DNA of 64,000 nucleotides from Peterkaempfera bronchialis (GTDB lineage: Bacteria; Actinomycetota; Actinomycetes; Streptomycetales; Streptomycetaceae), in contig NZ_CP031264.1 of assembly GCF_003258605.2 (NCBI RefSeq), positions 3,410,001 through 3,474,000 of the forward strand, given 5' to 3'. Below the pieces are notes generated by a model that did not search any database, was not told the DNA's origin, and saw only the letters and a list, made by a program, of their open reading frames with translations. Position numbers and translations under genes: made by a program. Of the stretch, positions 7,448 to 15,638 are shown one piece after another (position 1 is the first letter of the stretch; each line of letters starts with the position of its first letter).

Positions 7448-8323
7448 GTGGCAGCACGGCCAAGGCCGACGGCGCGGCGGATCGAGCTGGGGCACGAGCT
7501 TCGGCAGCTGCGTCAGCAGGTCGGCCTCACTCTCGAAGACGCCGTCAAGGGGCTGTCGTTCAGCGAGACGAAACTCCAGCGGGTCGAAACCGGCTTGCAG
7601 GACCTCCGCAATGCCGGAGACCTGCGGAAGCTCCTCGCCAGGTACGGCGTCACCGATGACGACGCGGTTGATCAGCTGGTAGAGATCCAGCGGACCGCCT
7701 CGCGCCAGGACTGGTGGATGCCGTACACCATGGCGACGATGGCTCCCGCGATGCCGCGCTTCCTCGGCGTCGAGTCCGTGGCTCAGGCCATCCGGGCATA
7801 CCACCCGACTTGCGTGCTCGGCTTGCTGCAAACCGAACGGTACGCACTGGCCCTACATGAGATCGCCAAGCCGATCGAAGAGACCACCACCGAGTTCATC
7901 CAGAAGAGCGTGGCGCTGCGCATGAAGCGCAAAGAGCGCCTGGTGACCCCTCATGATCCCGTCAAGTTGTGGGCGATCCTGTATGAGCCGGCGCTCCGAT
8001 ACGTGGTCGGCGACCCAGACCTCATGCGCGAGCAGTACGAGGAGATCGTCCGGCTTGCGAAGCTCGACAACGTGACCGTGCAGATCCTGCCCCAGTCCGT
8101 TCGCGGCTACCTGTCGCTCTCCGATTTCACCTACCTGGACCTCGGCGACACACTGCCCATGACAGTCCAGGTAGACAATGCTGGGGCCGGTATGTCCATC
8201 ACGGACAAGTCCCGCGAGGTCGGCCGGTTCACTCGGATGTTCGAGGCACTGTCCCGCTCGGCTCTCCCGTCCGAGGCGACACCGGAGTTCCTACAACAAC
8301 TCACCCGAGAGATCACCTCATGA
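7448..8323 (+). CDS. XRE-family helix-turn-helix regulator with DUF5753-type C-terminus
   Basis: 291 residues. The GTG at 7448 has GGGAGG seven bases upstream, a better start than earlier in-frame codons. Residues 10-70 form the HTH (LGHELRQLRQQVGLTLEDA ... LSFSETKLQRVE). The rest matches the sensor domain of actinobacterial regulators of the WhiJ type: WMPYTMATM, a PTCVLGLLQTERYA motif, RMKRKERL and the SDFTYLDLGD end region. Its stop overlaps the DUF397 start as ATGA, so the two are co-translated. These pairs usually repress or silence nearby genes; the divergent operons at 7178 and 6376 are the obvious targets, by inference. Confidence 0.88.
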   Translation: MAARPRPTARRIELGHELRQLRQQVGLTLEDAVKGLSFSETKLQRVETGLQDLRNAGDLRKLLARYGVTDDDAVDQLVEIQRTASRQDWWMPYTMATMAPAMPRFLGVESVAQAIRAYHPTCVLGLLQTERYALALHEIAKPIEETTTEFIQKSVALRMKRKERLVTPHDPVKLWAILYEPALRYVVGDPDLMREQYEEIVRLAKLDNVTVQILPQSVRGYLSLSDFTYLDLGDTLPMTVQVDNAGAGMSITDKSREVGRFTRMFEALSRSALPSEATPEFLQQLTREITS

Positions 8324-8544
8324 CCCATCACCTCCCTGCCGCCGAACTCGCCGATGTAGCCGTCTGGTTCAAGTCGTCGTACAGCGGCTCCGGCAACAAC
8401 TGCGTCGATGTCGCCGACCTGACCGCCACCTCCTTTGAGGCCATGGCCATCCGCGACTCGAAGGACCCCGACGGTCCGGCCTTGCTCCTCGCCCCTGAGG
8501 CGTTCGCCAGTCTCGTGGCATTCGCCAAGAAGTCCACCGTTTGA
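8320..8544 (+). CDS. DUF397 domain protein
   Basis: 74 residues with the DUF397 hallmarks: WFKSSYSGSGNNCVDVA near 16-32, an AIRDSKDPDGPALL strand pair and a final AFASLVAFAK helix. It is translationally coupled to the XRE gene by ATGA. Members of the family act with their XRE partner in development and antibiotic control in Streptomyces, probably by relieving repression. The length is typical (60-80). Confidence 0.9.
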   Translation: MTHHLPAAELADVAVWFKSSYSGSGNNCVDVADLTATSFEAMAIRDSKDPDGPALLLAPEAFASLVAFAKKSTV

Positions 8545-8554
8545 TCAGCAAAGG

Positions 8555-8990
8555 GCCGCTCTCCCTCGTCCGAAGCAGGGGGAGGCGGCCCTTCCGCTGT
8601 ACTGGTGTCCCATGCCCTCCGGAGTGTCCACAGCCCGGCCAGTGTCGCGCCGAAGGCCGTCACCGCCCACGGGGATGCCTCCCGCCAGAGCGGCAGCCGG
8701 GCGGCCCACTGCTCGGCCTCCGCCGGGGTGTGGCCTGCGCCGATCAGCCGGACCACCAGGTAGGCGGTGTCGACCCAGGGAGCGCCGGGTGCGGGAAAGG
8801 CCCAGTCGATGACACGGGCGGTTCCGCCCGAGATCAGGATGTTGGAGCCGGTCAGGTCGGTGTGCGCGAGCGTCCTGCCGTCGACCAGGCCACGGCGCTT
8901 CCCGCTCTGCCGTCCTGGCCGCCCCAGCGTTCCGCCAGGGTGAAGCCGCGCGCGGAGGTCGGCCGGGAGGTCAGGCCATGAGCTGTGCCG
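8555..8990 (-). pseudogene. Remnant of an aminoglycoside phosphotransferase-like kinase
   Basis: On the minus strand the frame encodes LAHTDLTGSNILI, the catalytic HxDxxxxN loop of APH-type kinases (His near 8863), followed by VIDWAFP (metal-binding Asp), PWVDTAYLVVRL and GAGHTPAEAEQWA, all typical of the C-terminal half. The N-lobe is missing: upstream the match shifts to another frame (GFTLAERWGGQ is readable there) and then stops. At the other end the frame runs on into the DUF397 gene with no recognisable C-terminus. It therefore looks like a fragment cut at both ends. The remainder up to 9269 shows no other gene. Confidence 0.6.
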
Positions 8991-9269
8991 TCCTTGTCTG
9001 GGCCGGAGGAGGCGGGCGTGGGCGGTGCCGGTCAGTTGCTGTTGTGGCAGCCCTGGTGACACTGCGAGCAGTTGCCGCTTTCACTGGTTGGCGGCGACAG
9101 TCACGCCATGGGTCGAGCCGACGGCTCAGGACGGCTACTCGACCTGATCGGTACAGCGTGCCGCCGGAGGCGTGAGGGGTGCCGTCCGGGCGGGGGTGGC
9201 GAACCGGGGGGTGGCGGGGAGGCGTCCAAGGTGGTGGGAGCTGTTCGGGACGGCGGAGGGAAGTGTGGG

Positions 9270-9818
9270 ATGAAGTACCTGGTGCGGGAGCGGATCTTCG
9301 GGATCGGTGATGACTTCTGGGTCACGACCGAGGGGGGCGAGAAGGCGTTCCTGGTGGATGGGAAGGCGCTGCGGCTGCGGGAGACGTTCGAGCTGCGGGA
9401 TGCCTCCGGGCGGGTGGTCGCGGTGATCCGGAAGAAGGTGCTGAGTGTGCGCGACGCGATGAAGGTCGAGGACGCGCACGGGGAGACCGTGGCGACGGTG
9501 AAGAAGAAGCTCTTCACGCCGTTCCGCGACTCCTATCGGGCGGAGCTGGCGGACGGCGGTGAGCTGGAGATCCACGGCGACTTCCTCGACAAGGAGTACG
9601 ACATCGAGGGGGGCGGCGAGCGGCTGGCGCGGATCTCGCGGAAGTGGTTCCGGATCCGGGACACCTATGCGGTGGATGTGGCCGAGGGGGCGGACCCGGC
9701 GCTGCTGCTGTCGGTGGCGGTCTGTGTGGACCGGCTGGCGGCGGAGCACGAGGAGGAGCAGCGGGAGAAGCACGGGAGGCATGGCGAGCACGGGGAGCAC
9801 GGGGAGCGGGAGGACTGA
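9270..9818 (+). CDS. LURP-one-related / Tubby-like C-terminal fold protein
   Basis: 182 residues. Start ATG after GGAGGGAAGTGTGG. The sequence is a run of beta strands with repeated basic-hydrophobic patterns (KYLVRERIFGIGDDFWV, KAFLVDGKALRLRETFEL, VIRKKVLSVRDAM, ARISRKWFRIRDTYAVDV), as in LURP-one/scramblase-like proteins. The tail from about residue 160 is charged and carries a short HGEHGE repeat. The family's biochemical role in bacteria is unknown; a membrane- or phospholipid-linked role is suspected. It is monocistronic and faces the sedolisin gene across a strong hairpin. Confidence 0.75.
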   Translation: MKYLVRERIFGIGDDFWVTTEGGEKAFLVDGKALRLRETFELRDASGRVVAVIRKKVLSVRDAMKVEDAHGETVATVKKKLFTPFRDSYRAELADGGELEIHGDFLDKEYDIEGGGERLARISRKWFRIRDTYAVDVAEGADPALLLSVAVCVDRLAAEHEEEQREKHGRHGEHGEHGERED

Positions 9819-9826
9819 CCGCCGGC

Positions 9827-9864
9827 GTGGCCTCGGGCCCTCCCGGTGGAGGGCCCGAGGCCAC
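9827..9864. terminator. Bidirectional terminator hairpin
   Basis: Perfect 16-bp stem (GTGGCCTCGGGCCCTC at 9827-9842 and its complement at 9849-9864) with a 6-base loop, between the convergent LURP-one-like and sedolisin genes. No T-tract, as usual for high-GC actinomycetes. Confidence 0.85.
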
Positions 9865-9888
9865 GGGCGGGACGGGCGGCGGCGCCGG

Positions 9889-11271
9889 TCAGCGGGCGCG
9901 TCTGGCGAGGGCGCGGACGAAGGCGGTGGCGTCGATGGTGCCGAGGCCGCTGGCGAGGTCGTAGCCCTTGGCGGCGGCGTAGCCCTTGACTCCGGCGAAG
10001 GAGTTGTTGCCGCGCACCACGTCGATCAGGCCGTTGCGGCGCGGGAAGCGCTTGGCCATGGCGTAGAGGTCGTCGTTGATCCGGCCGAGGCGGTGGTGGG
10101 CCTTCTGGGCGGCGAGGGCGACGATCCCGGCGAGGATCGGGGTGGCCTCGCTGGTGCCGCCGGTGATGCCCCAGCCCTCCTGGCCGGGGATGAACGAGGA
10201 GTAGACCCAGGCGCCGCCGTTGACGGCGGCGCTCAGGCTGACGTCGGGGGTGCCCCGGTGGTTGCCGACCACGGCGGCGACCCCGCGCTGGAAGCCGGGG
10301 CGGGCGAAGATGCCGGAGACGCCGCCGCCGGCGGCGCCGAAGCCGTCGTTCCAGACCCGGTCGGACTTCAGCCGCCTGCCGGAGTTGTTGAGGGTGAGCT
10401 GGGTGCCGCCGACGGAGGTGACCAGCGGGTCGGAGGACGGCCAGGTGACCACCCGGTGCTTGTAGAGGCGGGCGCCGTCCAGCATGTAGTCGGTGGCGCC
10501 GGAGTCGCCGGAGGCGGCGAGCAGGGTGACGTTCCTGGCGGCGGCGGCCTTGAAGGCGTAGCGGAGGTTCAGCAGCGCGGAGTGGTCGCCCTTGGCGTAG
10601 CCGGGGAAGGTGTTCTCGGTGGCGCCGAAGCTCATCGAGATGACGTCGCCGATGCCCTTCTTGATGAGGTCGTTCTCGGCGTCCATCATCTCGGGGAAGC
10701 CGGTCAGGCCCTCGGTCTCGGCGACAGCGGTCTCCACCAGCACGATCTTGGCGTCGGGGGCCACGGCGTGGGCGTACTGCACATCGAGGTTGGTCTCGCC
10801 GGCCCAGCCGACGTGGTTCTCGATGTTGGGGTCGAACTTCGGCACCTTGCCCCACTTGACGATCTGCACCGTGGTGCTGGGCAGGCCGAAGGTCTTGGAG
10901 AAGACGTCCAGGTCGTGCTGGACGGTGGGGGAGCCGAAGGAGTCCACGATGACGATGGTCCGGCCCTTGCCGGTGATGCCGGAGCGGTAGAGCGGGTTGA
11001 GGTTGTACGCCTTGCGGTACTGGAGCGGCGAATAGCACCGGAGGTTGTACTTCTTCAGACACGCGGTCGTGGAGATCGGCTTGCTCACCGCATGGACCAG
11101 CGCGCGCCCGGCGGAGGCGGGGTGCGGCGCGGTGGTCCCGGCACCTGCCGGGTGGCCGCCGGCGGTCGCGACGGTGGCATCGCCGGTTCCGGCGGCGGTG
11201 AGGACGGCGGCGGTGGCCGCGGCGAGGGCGGCGACCGCCCTGGGGGCGCGGTGAGCAGGCTGGTGGCCCAT
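9889..11271 (-). CDS. Secreted sedolisin (S53) family serine-carboxyl peptidase
   Basis: 460 residues. The start at 11271 follows AGGAGC and opens a signal peptide: basic HRAPR then AVAALAAATAAVLTAAG. After a short pro-segment comes YSPLQYRKAYN, typical of mature S53 enzymes. The catalytic set is visible: Glu and Asp in ETNLDVQ, the oxyanion Asp in ASGDSGA and the nucleophile Ser in GGTSEATP. The C-terminus contains the DLASGLGT calcium-site region. No long pro-domain is present, so activation differs from fungal sedolisins, as in other short actinobacterial members. It should degrade protein outside the cell at acid pH. Confidence 0.88.
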   Translation of the reverse strand: MGHQPAHRAPRAVAALAAATAAVLTAAGTGDATVATAGGHPAGAGTTAPHPASAGRALVHAVSKPISTTACLKKYNLRCYSPLQYRKAYNLNPLYRSGITGKGRTIVIVDSFGSPTVQHDLDVFSKTFGLPSTTVQIVKWGKVPKFDPNIENHVGWAGETNLDVQYAHAVAPDAKIVLVETAVAETEGLTGFPEMMDAENDLIKKGIGDVISMSFGATENTFPGYAKGDHSALLNLRYAFKAAAARNVTLLAASGDSGATDYMLDGARLYKHRVVTWPSSDPLVTSVGGTQLTLNNSGRRLKSDRVWNDGFGAAGGGVSGIFARPGFQRGVAAVVGNHRGTPDVSLSAAVNGGAWVYSSFIPGQEGWGITGGTSEATPILAGIVALAAQKAHHRLGRINDDLYAMAKRFPRRNGLIDVVRGNNSFAGVKGYAAAKGYDLASGLGTIDATAFVRALARRAR

Positions 11272-11575
11272 GGTGCTCCTTTGGCGGGGACGCCATAGGC
11301 GTCCTTGTCTGCTGGTCCGGGGAGAGCAGATCCGATCGGAGGGCGTCGACCCATGGTGTTGACGGTCTCTTTGACCTCGCAAGTCGAGTGATCACGCGCT
11401 GTGCGTGTACGGTCACCGGAAATGCCGACCCGGAGGGGACCGCTGACCAGGCGTCCGGGCTGCGAGGAGAGTGCTGCGCCGGGGACCGTACGGGTGATCG
11501 GCCGCGCATGGGCGAGGCCCCGGCGGCGGCTGCCGTCGGGGCCTCGGGCGGACAAACAGCGAAGGAACGGCGGCG
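11272..11575. other. Gap between sedolisin and amidase genes
   Basis: 304 bases upstream of the sedolisin gene and downstream of the amidase gene, both on the minus strand. It holds the amidase terminator (11513-11546) and, nearer the sedolisin, room for its promoter. I see no other gene. Confidence 0.5.
11513..11546 (-). terminator. Terminator after the amidase gene
   Basis: CGAGGCCCCG at 11513-11522 pairs with CGGGGCCTCG at 11537-11546 around a 14-base loop, 30 bases past the amidase stop. Confidence 0.6.
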
Positions 11576-12373
11576 TCAGCGCCGTACGGGAGCGGGGATG
11601 CCGAGCAGGCGGTCGCGGAGCACCGGGAAGTCGGCGCGTGCCTTGGCGACGGCCGCCGGGTCGATCTCCACGGTGAGGACCTCCTCGCCGGTCCCGGCTT
11701 CGGCCACCACCTCGCCCCAGGGGTCGACCACCAGGCTGCGGCCGGCCTGCTCAACCCCGCCGTGGGTGCCCGCCGTGTTGCAGGCCAGCACATACGCCTG
11801 CTCCTCCAGCGCGCGGGCGCGGGCCAGCAGTGTCCAGTGCGCGGCGCGGCGGGCGGGCCAGGCGGCGGGGATGGTGAGGATCTCGGCGCCGGCGTCCAGC
11901 AGCGCCCGGAAGAGCTCCGGGAAGCGCAGGTCGTAGCAGGTGGCCAGGCCCAGGGTGCCGTGCTCGGTGGGGGCGGTGACGATCTCCTGCCCGGCTCCCA
12001 TGGCGACCGCCTCGCCGCTGTCGAAGCCGAAGCGGTGGATCTTGCGATAGGTGCGGCGCAGCTCGCCGGCCGGGTCGAAGAGCAGTGAGGTGTTGTACAT
12101 CGGCCCGTCGGGGTCGCGCTCCACGATGGAGCCGGCGTGCAGCCAGACCCCGGCGGCGCGGGCGGCGGCGGACATCGCCTCGGCGGTGGGGCCGTCCAGC
12201 GGTTCGGCGCCGGAGGACCAGGCCCCGTACGCGAAGCCGCCCAGCGGCCACAGCTCGGGCAGGACCACCAGGTCGTCCCCGGTGCGGCCGCGAACCAGGG
12301 CGGAGGCGCGGGCACGCCGCTCGTCCGGGGATTCCGTGTCGGAGACGGAGAGCTGGATCAGAGAAGCGCGCAC
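11576..12373 (-). CDS. Carbon-nitrogen hydrolase (nitrilase superfamily, omega-amidase-like)
   Basis: 265 residues from a GTG at 12373, where the family similarity begins (RASLIQLSVSDTE). The catalytic triad is complete: Glu in VLPELWP, Lys in YRKIHRF and Cys in LATCYDLRFPELF. Size and motifs match the cytoplasmic branch that hydrolyses amides of short dicarboxylic acids or repairs deaminated glutathione. Which substrate is used cannot be read from the sequence. It is divergent from the mycothiol-type isomerase gene across about 160 bases. Confidence 0.88.
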   Translation of the reverse strand: MRASLIQLSVSDTESPDERRARASALVRGRTGDDLVVLPELWPLGGFAYGAWSSGAEPLDGPTAEAMSAAARAAGVWLHAGSIVERDPDGPMYNTSLLFDPAGELRRTYRKIHRFGFDSGEAVAMGAGQEIVTAPTEHGTLGLATCYDLRFPELFRALLDAGAEILTIPAAWPARRAAHWTLLARARALEEQAYVLACNTAGTHGGVEQAGRSLVVDPWGEVVAEAGTGEEVLTVEIDPAAVAKARADFPVLRDRLLGIPAPVRR

Positions 12374-12536
12374 AGTACCACCGTCCACTCCAAGAGTCCT
12401 ACGATCATCACTCGAAAGCACTGACCCGGTGACACGGGGAAGCGTAACGTGCCGATAGCGCATGTGCCCGTGAGCGAAGCCGGCGCCGGGCCCGGCGCGC
12501 AGACGCACCGGAGCGATCAAGGGGTCGAGAAGATAC

Positions 12537-13364
12537 GTGGCCGACAACCAGACCGTCCAGGCGTACATCGACGCATGGACGCACTCCATCGAGTCGATCT
12601 CCGAACTGGTCGCGCCACTGGCCGAGGGCCAGTGGAACCGCGCCACCGAATGCCCCGGCTGGTCGGTGCGGGACGTCGTCTCGCACGTCATCGGCATGGA
12701 GCTGGAGCTGCTGGGCGATCCCCGCCCAATCCACTCACTGCCGCGCGACCTGCGCCATGTGACCAGCGAGTTCACCCGGTACTGCGAGGTCCAGGTGGAC
12801 ACCCGGCGCTGCCACACCGCGCCGGAGATGACCGCCGAGCTGGAGTACACCATCATCCGCCGGGCGCGGGGGCTGCGCACCGCCAAGACCAAGCCGGACG
12901 ACGAGGTGCGCTGGCCGATGGGCCCGTACACCCGTCAGCTGCCCTACCACCAGGTGCTGCGCCAGCGGGCGTTCGACGTCTGGGTGCATGAGCAGGACCT
13001 GCGGCGGGCGCTGGGGCTGCCCGGACATCTGGACTCCCCCGGGGCGCTGATCGCCCGGGACGTCCTGGTCGAGGGCCTGGCCAAGGCGGTCGCCAAGCAG
13101 GCCGGGGCGCCCGCCGGTTCCACGGTGGTGGTGGATGTGCACGGGGCGGTCGAGTTCATCCGCACCGTACGGGTGGACAGCGCCGGTCGCGGCACCGTGG
13201 AGGAGCGGGTGCCGGTCGCCCCCGCCGTGCAGCTGGCCACCGACTGGGAGACCTACGCCCGGCTGGCCTGCGGGCGGATCCGGCCCGAGAGTGCCGAGGT
13301 GAAGATCGAGGGCGACGAGGCACTGGGGCGGCGGATCCTGGAGAACTTCTCCGTCACCCCGTGA
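12537..13364 (+). CDS. Maleylpyruvate isomerase-family (MDMPI/DinB-like) mycothiol-dependent enzyme
   Basis: 275 residues from GTG. The N-terminal 150 residues show the DinB-like four-helix domain with metal-binding histidines: CPGWSVRDVVSHVIGMELEL near 40-59 and a later RQRAFDVWVHEQDLRRALG. The C-terminal part is an SCP2-like domain (VRVDSAGRGTVEERV). The family uses mycothiol, the actinobacterial thiol, in isomerisation, detoxification or transfer reactions; the precise substrate is unknown. Head to head with the amidase gene, tail to tail with the MFS gene. Confidence 0.85.
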   Translation: MADNQTVQAYIDAWTHSIESISELVAPLAEGQWNRATECPGWSVRDVVSHVIGMELELLGDPRPIHSLPRDLRHVTSEFTRYCEVQVDTRRCHTAPEMTAELEYTIIRRARGLRTAKTKPDDEVRWPMGPYTRQLPYHQVLRQRAFDVWVHEQDLRRALGLPGHLDSPGALIARDVLVEGLAKAVAKQAGAPAGSTVVVDVHGAVEFIRTVRVDSAGRGTVEERVPVAPAVQLATDWETYARLACGRIRPESAEVKIEGDEALGRRILENFSVTP

Positions 13365-13369
13365 CGGCT

Positions 13370-13405
13370 CCCGGCCTCTGGGGCGGCGTCGCCGCAGAGG
13401 CCGGG
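13370..13405. terminator. Bidirectional terminator hairpin
   Basis: CCCGGCCTCTG at 13370-13380 pairs perfectly with 13395-13405 around a 14-base loop, between the convergent isomerase and MFS genes. Confidence 0.75.
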
Positions 13406-13433
13406 TGGTCTGCCGTCGCACCCGGGCGAGCCG

Positions 13434-14873
13434 TCACCCCTCCCGCGCCGCCGGGATGTACGCGGTCACCGGTGGGGCCGAGGCACGCTCGGCCTCCCGC
13501 CGCGCGGCGGCCGGGAGCAGCCGCGCGATCATGGCCAGCCCCAGCAGCATCGGCCCGTAGAGCCAGCAGAACGCCCAGCGGTAGGAGTCGGCGGTGTGGA
13601 CGCCTCCGGAGCTGACCGCGTCCAGCAGCACGCCGATGCCCAGCAGGGTCACCGCCGTGGCCACGAAGCCGCCCACATTGACGATGCCGGAGGCGGTGCC
13701 CAGCCGCTCCACCGGGTTGGCCGGGCGCGCGTAGTCGAACCCGACCAGGGACGCCGAGCCATTGCTGCCCATGAAGGTGATCAGGGTGACCAGCAGCCAC
13801 ATCGGCGGATGCCCGCCCGGCCAGGCCAGCGCCACGGCCCAGAGCGCGCCGGTGCCCAGCACCACGGTCAGCACGATCGGGGTACGGGCGCCCGGTCGGC
13901 GCGAGACCAGCTGGCCGAAGAGCAGCCCGCAGGCCATGCTGCTGACCACCAGCAGGGTGAGCAGGCCCGCCGCCGTACCGCGCGACAGCTGCTGACCCTC
14001 CACCAGGTACGGCATCCCCCAGAGCAGGCCGAAGGCATTGGCCGGGAACTGGGTGGTGAAGTGCACCCACATGCCCAGCCGGGTGCCGGGCTCCCGCCAG
14101 GCGGCGCGGATCTGCGGCACCACCGGCACCCGGACCCGGGGGGTGCGGCGGGCCGACGGGTCGGCGGCGGTACGGGCCCGGCCGCGCGGCCGGAACGGCG
14201 AACCGCTCTCGGGGCTGTCCCGCAGCAGCGTCGCCACCAGGGCGAGGACGGCGATGCCCAGCAGGGCGGTGGCGGTGAAGGTGGCGGTCCAGCCCCGGCT
14301 GTGCAGCAGCTGGGCCAGCACGGCGGTGGAGACCAGGTTGCCGCTGAGTCCGACCAGGCCGGTGATCTGGGCGATCAGCGGATTGCGGCGCGCGGGGAAC
14401 CAGCGGGCGGCCAGCCGCAGCACGCTCACAAAGGTCATCGCGTCGCCGCAGCCCAGCACCGCGCGGGAGACCAGCGCCGGGGCGAAGCCGGTGGACTGGG
14501 CGAAGCCGAGCTGACCGAGCGTCAGCAGCACCACGCCGAAGGTGAGTACCCGCCGTGGCCCGAGCCGGTCCACCAGCAGCCCCACCGGTATCTGCATCGC
14601 GGCATAGACCAGCACCTGGAGGATGGAGAAGGCGGACAGCGCGGACGCGCCCACCCCGAACCGGTCGGCCGCGTCCAGCCCGGCCACGCCCAGGCTGGTG
14701 CGGTGGACCACGGCGAGCGCATAGACGCAGGCGCCGATCCCCCAGGCCAGCCAGGCGGCGCGGCCACCCGGCGGCTCGCCCGCCGGGGCCGTGGCGCAGC
14801 GGGCGGGCCGCCGCACGGGGTCGGACTCCGGCGGTGCGGCCGCCTCGGCGGGGCCGGGCACGCTCGCGGTCAC
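13434..14873 (-). CDS. MFS transporter
   Basis: 479 residues from a GTG nine bases after GAGGAG. Twelve hydrophobic segments are readable. The loop between helices 2 and 3 has the MFS signature as GLLVDRLGPRRVL, and helix 5 carries the GLVGLSGN pattern. A 50-residue polar N-terminal tail and a cytoplasmic Arg-rich loop in the middle (PRGRARTAADPSARRTPR) are typical of drug or organic-anion transporters. The gene lies 77 bases after the GntR regulator on the same strand and is very probably controlled by it. The substrate is unknown. Confidence 0.88.
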   Translation of the reverse strand: MTASVPGPAEAAAPPESDPVRRPARCATAPAGEPPGGRAAWLAWGIGACVYALAVVHRTSLGVAGLDAADRFGVGASALSAFSILQVLVYAAMQIPVGLLVDRLGPRRVLTFGVVLLTLGQLGFAQSTGFAPALVSRAVLGCGDAMTFVSVLRLAARWFPARRNPLIAQITGLVGLSGNLVSTAVLAQLLHSRGWTATFTATALLGIAVLALVATLLRDSPESGSPFRPRGRARTAADPSARRTPRVRVPVVPQIRAAWREPGTRLGMWVHFTTQFPANAFGLLWGMPYLVEGQQLSRGTAAGLLTLLVVSSMACGLLFGQLVSRRPGARTPIVLTVVLGTGALWAVALAWPGGHPPMWLLVTLITFMGSNGSASLVGFDYARPANPVERLGTASGIVNVGGFVATAVTLLGIGVLLDAVSSGGVHTADSYRWAFCWLYGPMLLGLAMIARLLPAAARREAERASAPPVTAYIPAAREG

Positions 14874-14950
14874 GGCGGTCTGCTCCTCTTCTGTACGTGT
14901 CCGTACCTGCTGTGCGGGGGCTGGTTCCGGGGCTCGGGGCTTGACCGATG

Positions 14951-15598
14951 TCACGGGGCGGCGGAGCTTCGCAGCAGGACGTCCAGGCGTTCCACATGAC
15001 GGGAGACCAGGCGCTCGGCGGCCTCCCCGTCGCCCTCCCGCAGGGCGTCCAGGATGTCGGCGTGGTCGGAGAGGTTCAGCCGGACCCGCTCCGGCCGGGC
15101 CCGCATCACCTGCACCCCCATCCGCAGCTGGCGGTCGCGCAGCTGGTCGTAGAGGTGCTCCAGGATGCGGTTCCCGGCGGCGGCGACGATGGTGTGGTGG
15201 AAGGCGCGGTCGACCGCCGACGCCCCTTGCAGGTCGCCCGCCTCGACCAGGGCCCGCTGCTCCGCCAGCAGGTCGGCGAGGCGGCCCAGCAGCTCCGGGG
15301 AGGCCGGCAGCACCTTGCGTACGGCATATCGCTCGACCAGCAGCCGGGTCTCCACCACATCGGCGATCTCCTGCGCCGACACCGGCAGCACCAGGGCGCC
15401 CTTCTTGGGATAGAGCTTCAGCAGCCCCTCGGCCTCCAGCCGCAGCAGGGCCTCGCGGACGGGGGTGCGGGAGACGCCGACCGCCTCGGCGATCTCCCCT
15501 TCGACCAGCAGGGTGCCACCAGCGAAGGTCCGGTCGAGCACGGACTGCTTGACATAGCCGTAGACGCGGTCGGCTGCGGGAGGGGCTTTGGGATGCAT
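14951..15598 (-). CDS. GntR-family (FadR/FCD) transcriptional regulator
   Basis: 215 residues. The N-terminal winged helix includes EGEIAEAVGVSRTPVREALLRLEAEGLL (about 33-60). The C-terminal FCD domain follows, with metal-binding residues in DRAFHHTIV and the SDHADILDALREGD segment ending in AERLVSRHVERL. Such regulators respond to small carboxylates and usually control adjacent transporters and enzymes, here the MFS gene. Its start codon lies inside a perfect palindrome, which points to autoregulation. Confidence 0.9.
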   Translation of the reverse strand: MHPKAPPAADRVYGYVKQSVLDRTFAGGTLLVEGEIAEAVGVSRTPVREALLRLEAEGLLKLYPKKGALVLPVSAQEIADVVETRLLVERYAVRKVLPASPELLGRLADLLAEQRALVEAGDLQGASAVDRAFHHTIVAAAGNRILEHLYDQLRDRQLRMGVQVMRARPERVRLNLSDHADILDALREGDGEAAERLVSRHVERLDVLLRSSAAP

Positions 15599-15619
15599 GA
15601 TGCATCCATCATAGATGCA
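15591..15619. promoter_or_regulatory. Palindromic operator over the GntR start codon
   Basis: 15591-15607 is a perfect palindrome, GGATGCAT-G-ATGCATCC, covering the regulator's ATG (15596-15598). The right arm continues into a second inverted pair, TGCATC (15601-15606) and GATGCA (15614-15619). The ATGCAT core resembles FCD-type GntR sites. Binding here would block both transcription and translation start. Confidence 0.65.
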
Positions 15620-15638
15620 ACAGCTTCCCCGGTCTGCG

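Noticed and set aside
13434-15605. A single 723-residue protein covering MFS and GntR region
   Set aside because: Its first 240 residues are the shadow of the GntR gene in another frame; the real MFS start is the GTG at 14873.
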